Shown one piece after another: positions 5,743 to 6,580 of a DNA stretch of 6,580 nt. The stretch lies in contig CAIXSC010000086.1 of the NCBI GenBank assembly GCA_903921945.1, positions 1 to 6,580 on the forward strand. Direction: 5' to 3'. Numbering within the stretch: position 1 is the stretch's first letter; every line of letters starts with the position of its first letter. The stretch comes from an uncultured Planctomycetaceae bacterium (lineage in GTDB: Bacteria; Planctomycetota; Planctomycetia; Pirellulales; Pirellulaceae). The position numbers and the translations under genes are program-made. Under the pieces are notes generated by a model, which was not told the origin of the DNA, made no database searches, and worked only from the letters and a program-made list of their open reading frames with translations.

Positions 5743-6580
5743 TTAGGCGTCGAGCGCTTGGTGGAGATCGTCCCGCAGGTCTTCGAAATCTTCCAAGCCG
5801 ACGGAGAGCCGGATCAGTCCGTCTGTGATGCCATGCGCGGCGCGGGCGGCCGCATCGTAACTGGCGTGGGACATCGAGGCAGGCTGCTCGATTAACGACT
5901 CGACCGCGCCCAGGCTCACCGCCAAGTGGAACAGCTTGGTCGACTGGACGACGCGTTTCGTTTTCGCGAAATCGCCATGCAATTCGAAGGTCAACATGGC
6001 TCCGAATGCTCCATCCATCTGTCGTGCGGCGAGTGCATGGCCGGGATGGCCGGGCAGGCCCGGGTACAGCACGCGGCGGACACGCGGGTCGGCGGCCAAG
6101 TACTCGGCGAGCCGCTGGGCGGTGCGGGACTGCTCGCGGACGCGGAGTTCCAATGTCTTGATGCCGCGGCTGAGCAGGAAGCAATCCCACGGGGCGAGCA
6201 CGGCGCCGGTGGCGTTTTGCAGGAAATACAGCCGTTTGTGGAGCGTTGGATCGCGCACCACAAGCGCTCCGCCGAGCACATCGCTGTGGCCGCCCAGGTA
6301 TTTGGTGGCGGAATGCATCACGATGTCGGCGCCCAGTTCCAGAGGGCGAGTGAGCACAGGCGTGGCGAACGTGTTGTCGATACCAAGCAAGGCCCCATGG
6401 CGGTGAGCGATGTCCGCGCAGGCGGCGATATCGGTGATCGACATCCGCGGATTGCCGGGACTCTCGATCCAGACCAACTTAGTGCGTTCGGTAAGAGCCG
6501 CTTCGAATTGGTCGAGTCGCGTGCTGTCGGCCAAGGTCACGTCGATGTTCGACCGATTCAACACGCGGTGAAACAGTCGA
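5743..6580 (-). CDS. Trans-sulfuration PLP enzyme (cystathionine gamma-synthase/gamma-lyase family), 5' end outside the window
   Basis: Cytoplasmic PLP-dependent enzyme of the Cys/Met metabolism family, which makes or cleaves thioether bonds such as cystathionine. The reading frame stays open to the window edge. The visible 278 residues are the C-terminal part of a protein normally near 380-400 residues, so about 110 N-terminal residues are missing. Family marks, numbered from the first visible residue: ESPGNP (39-44); DNTFATP (68-74), whose Asp contacts the PLP ring nitrogen; SATKYLGGHSD with the PLP-binding Lys93; SLGAVESLIEQPASMSHAS near 222-240; and RLSVGLED near 257-264. A GTG at 6564 should not be taken as the start, because RLFHRVLNRSN just before and across it matches the family body. 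Synthase, lyase and O-acetylhomoserine-type activities cannot be separated from this fragment. It is on the same strand as the mutase, 145 or more bases upstream. Confidence 0.92.
   Translation of the reverse strand, partial: RLFHRVLNRSNIDVTLADSTRLDQFEAALTERTKLVWIESPGNPRMSITDIAACADIAHRHGALLGIDNTFATPVLTRPLELGADIVMHSATKYLGGHSDVLGGALVVRDPTLHKRLYFLQNATGAVLAPWDCFLLSRGIKTLELRVREQSRTAQRLAEYLAADPRVRRVLYPGLPGHPGHALAARQMDGAFGAMLTFELHGDFAKTKRVVQSTKLFHLAVSLGAVESLIEQPASMSHASYDAAARAAHGITDGLIRLSVGLEDFEDLRDDLHQALDA

Noticed and set aside
327..6580. Defence, toxin-antitoxin or mobile system
   Set aside because: All genes belong to metabolic, lipid or exported-protein classes. There is no nuclease, toxin, integrase or transposase, and no terminal inverted repeats or target duplications are visible.

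Overview
The window looks like ordinary chromosomal DNA from a member of the Planctomycetota, probably a Pirellula-like lineage. This is inferred from high G+C by eye (around 60%), a secreted serine hydrolase with a C-terminal domain of planctomycete type, and an exported orphan protein with no recognisable family. I did no database comparison. I see no rRNA, tRNA, CRISPR array, prophage or transposase, and no sign of a new multi-gene system.

Layout: one gene runs on the + strand (30-2144), a secreted alpha/beta-hydrolase of about 704 residues with a clear Ser-Asp-His triad and a second domain after it. It converges on four genes on the - strand. Read in their own direction these are: the C-terminal two thirds of a PLP-dependent trans-sulfuration enzyme (5743-6580, cut by the window edge); a phospho-sugar mutase of the phosphoglucomutase/phosphomannomutase superfamily (3744-5573); an integral membrane CDP-alcohol phosphatidyltransferase (3073-3726); and a small exported protein of unknown function (2426-2878).

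The mutase and the phosphatidyltransferase are 17 bases apart with a ribosome binding site in the gap, so they are very probably one transcript. A TAGAAT -10-like box lies just upstream of the mutase. The small exported protein has its own strong ribosome binding site behind a 194-base leader that contains a bulged hairpin, and may or may not belong to the same transcript. The metabolic links are loose: sugar-phosphate interconversion, phospholipid head-group transfer and sulfur amino-acid metabolism are housekeeping functions, and no shared pathway is evident.

The non-coding stretch between the convergent genes (2145-2425) is the least ordinary part. It holds a hairpin right behind the hydrolase stop, a perfect 12-bp inverted repeat, four CGATCG palindromes in about 100 bases, and a short tandem repeat (16-bp unit TTCCACGGCCTACATC, two exact copies plus degenerate ones) that runs into the stop codon of the small exported protein.
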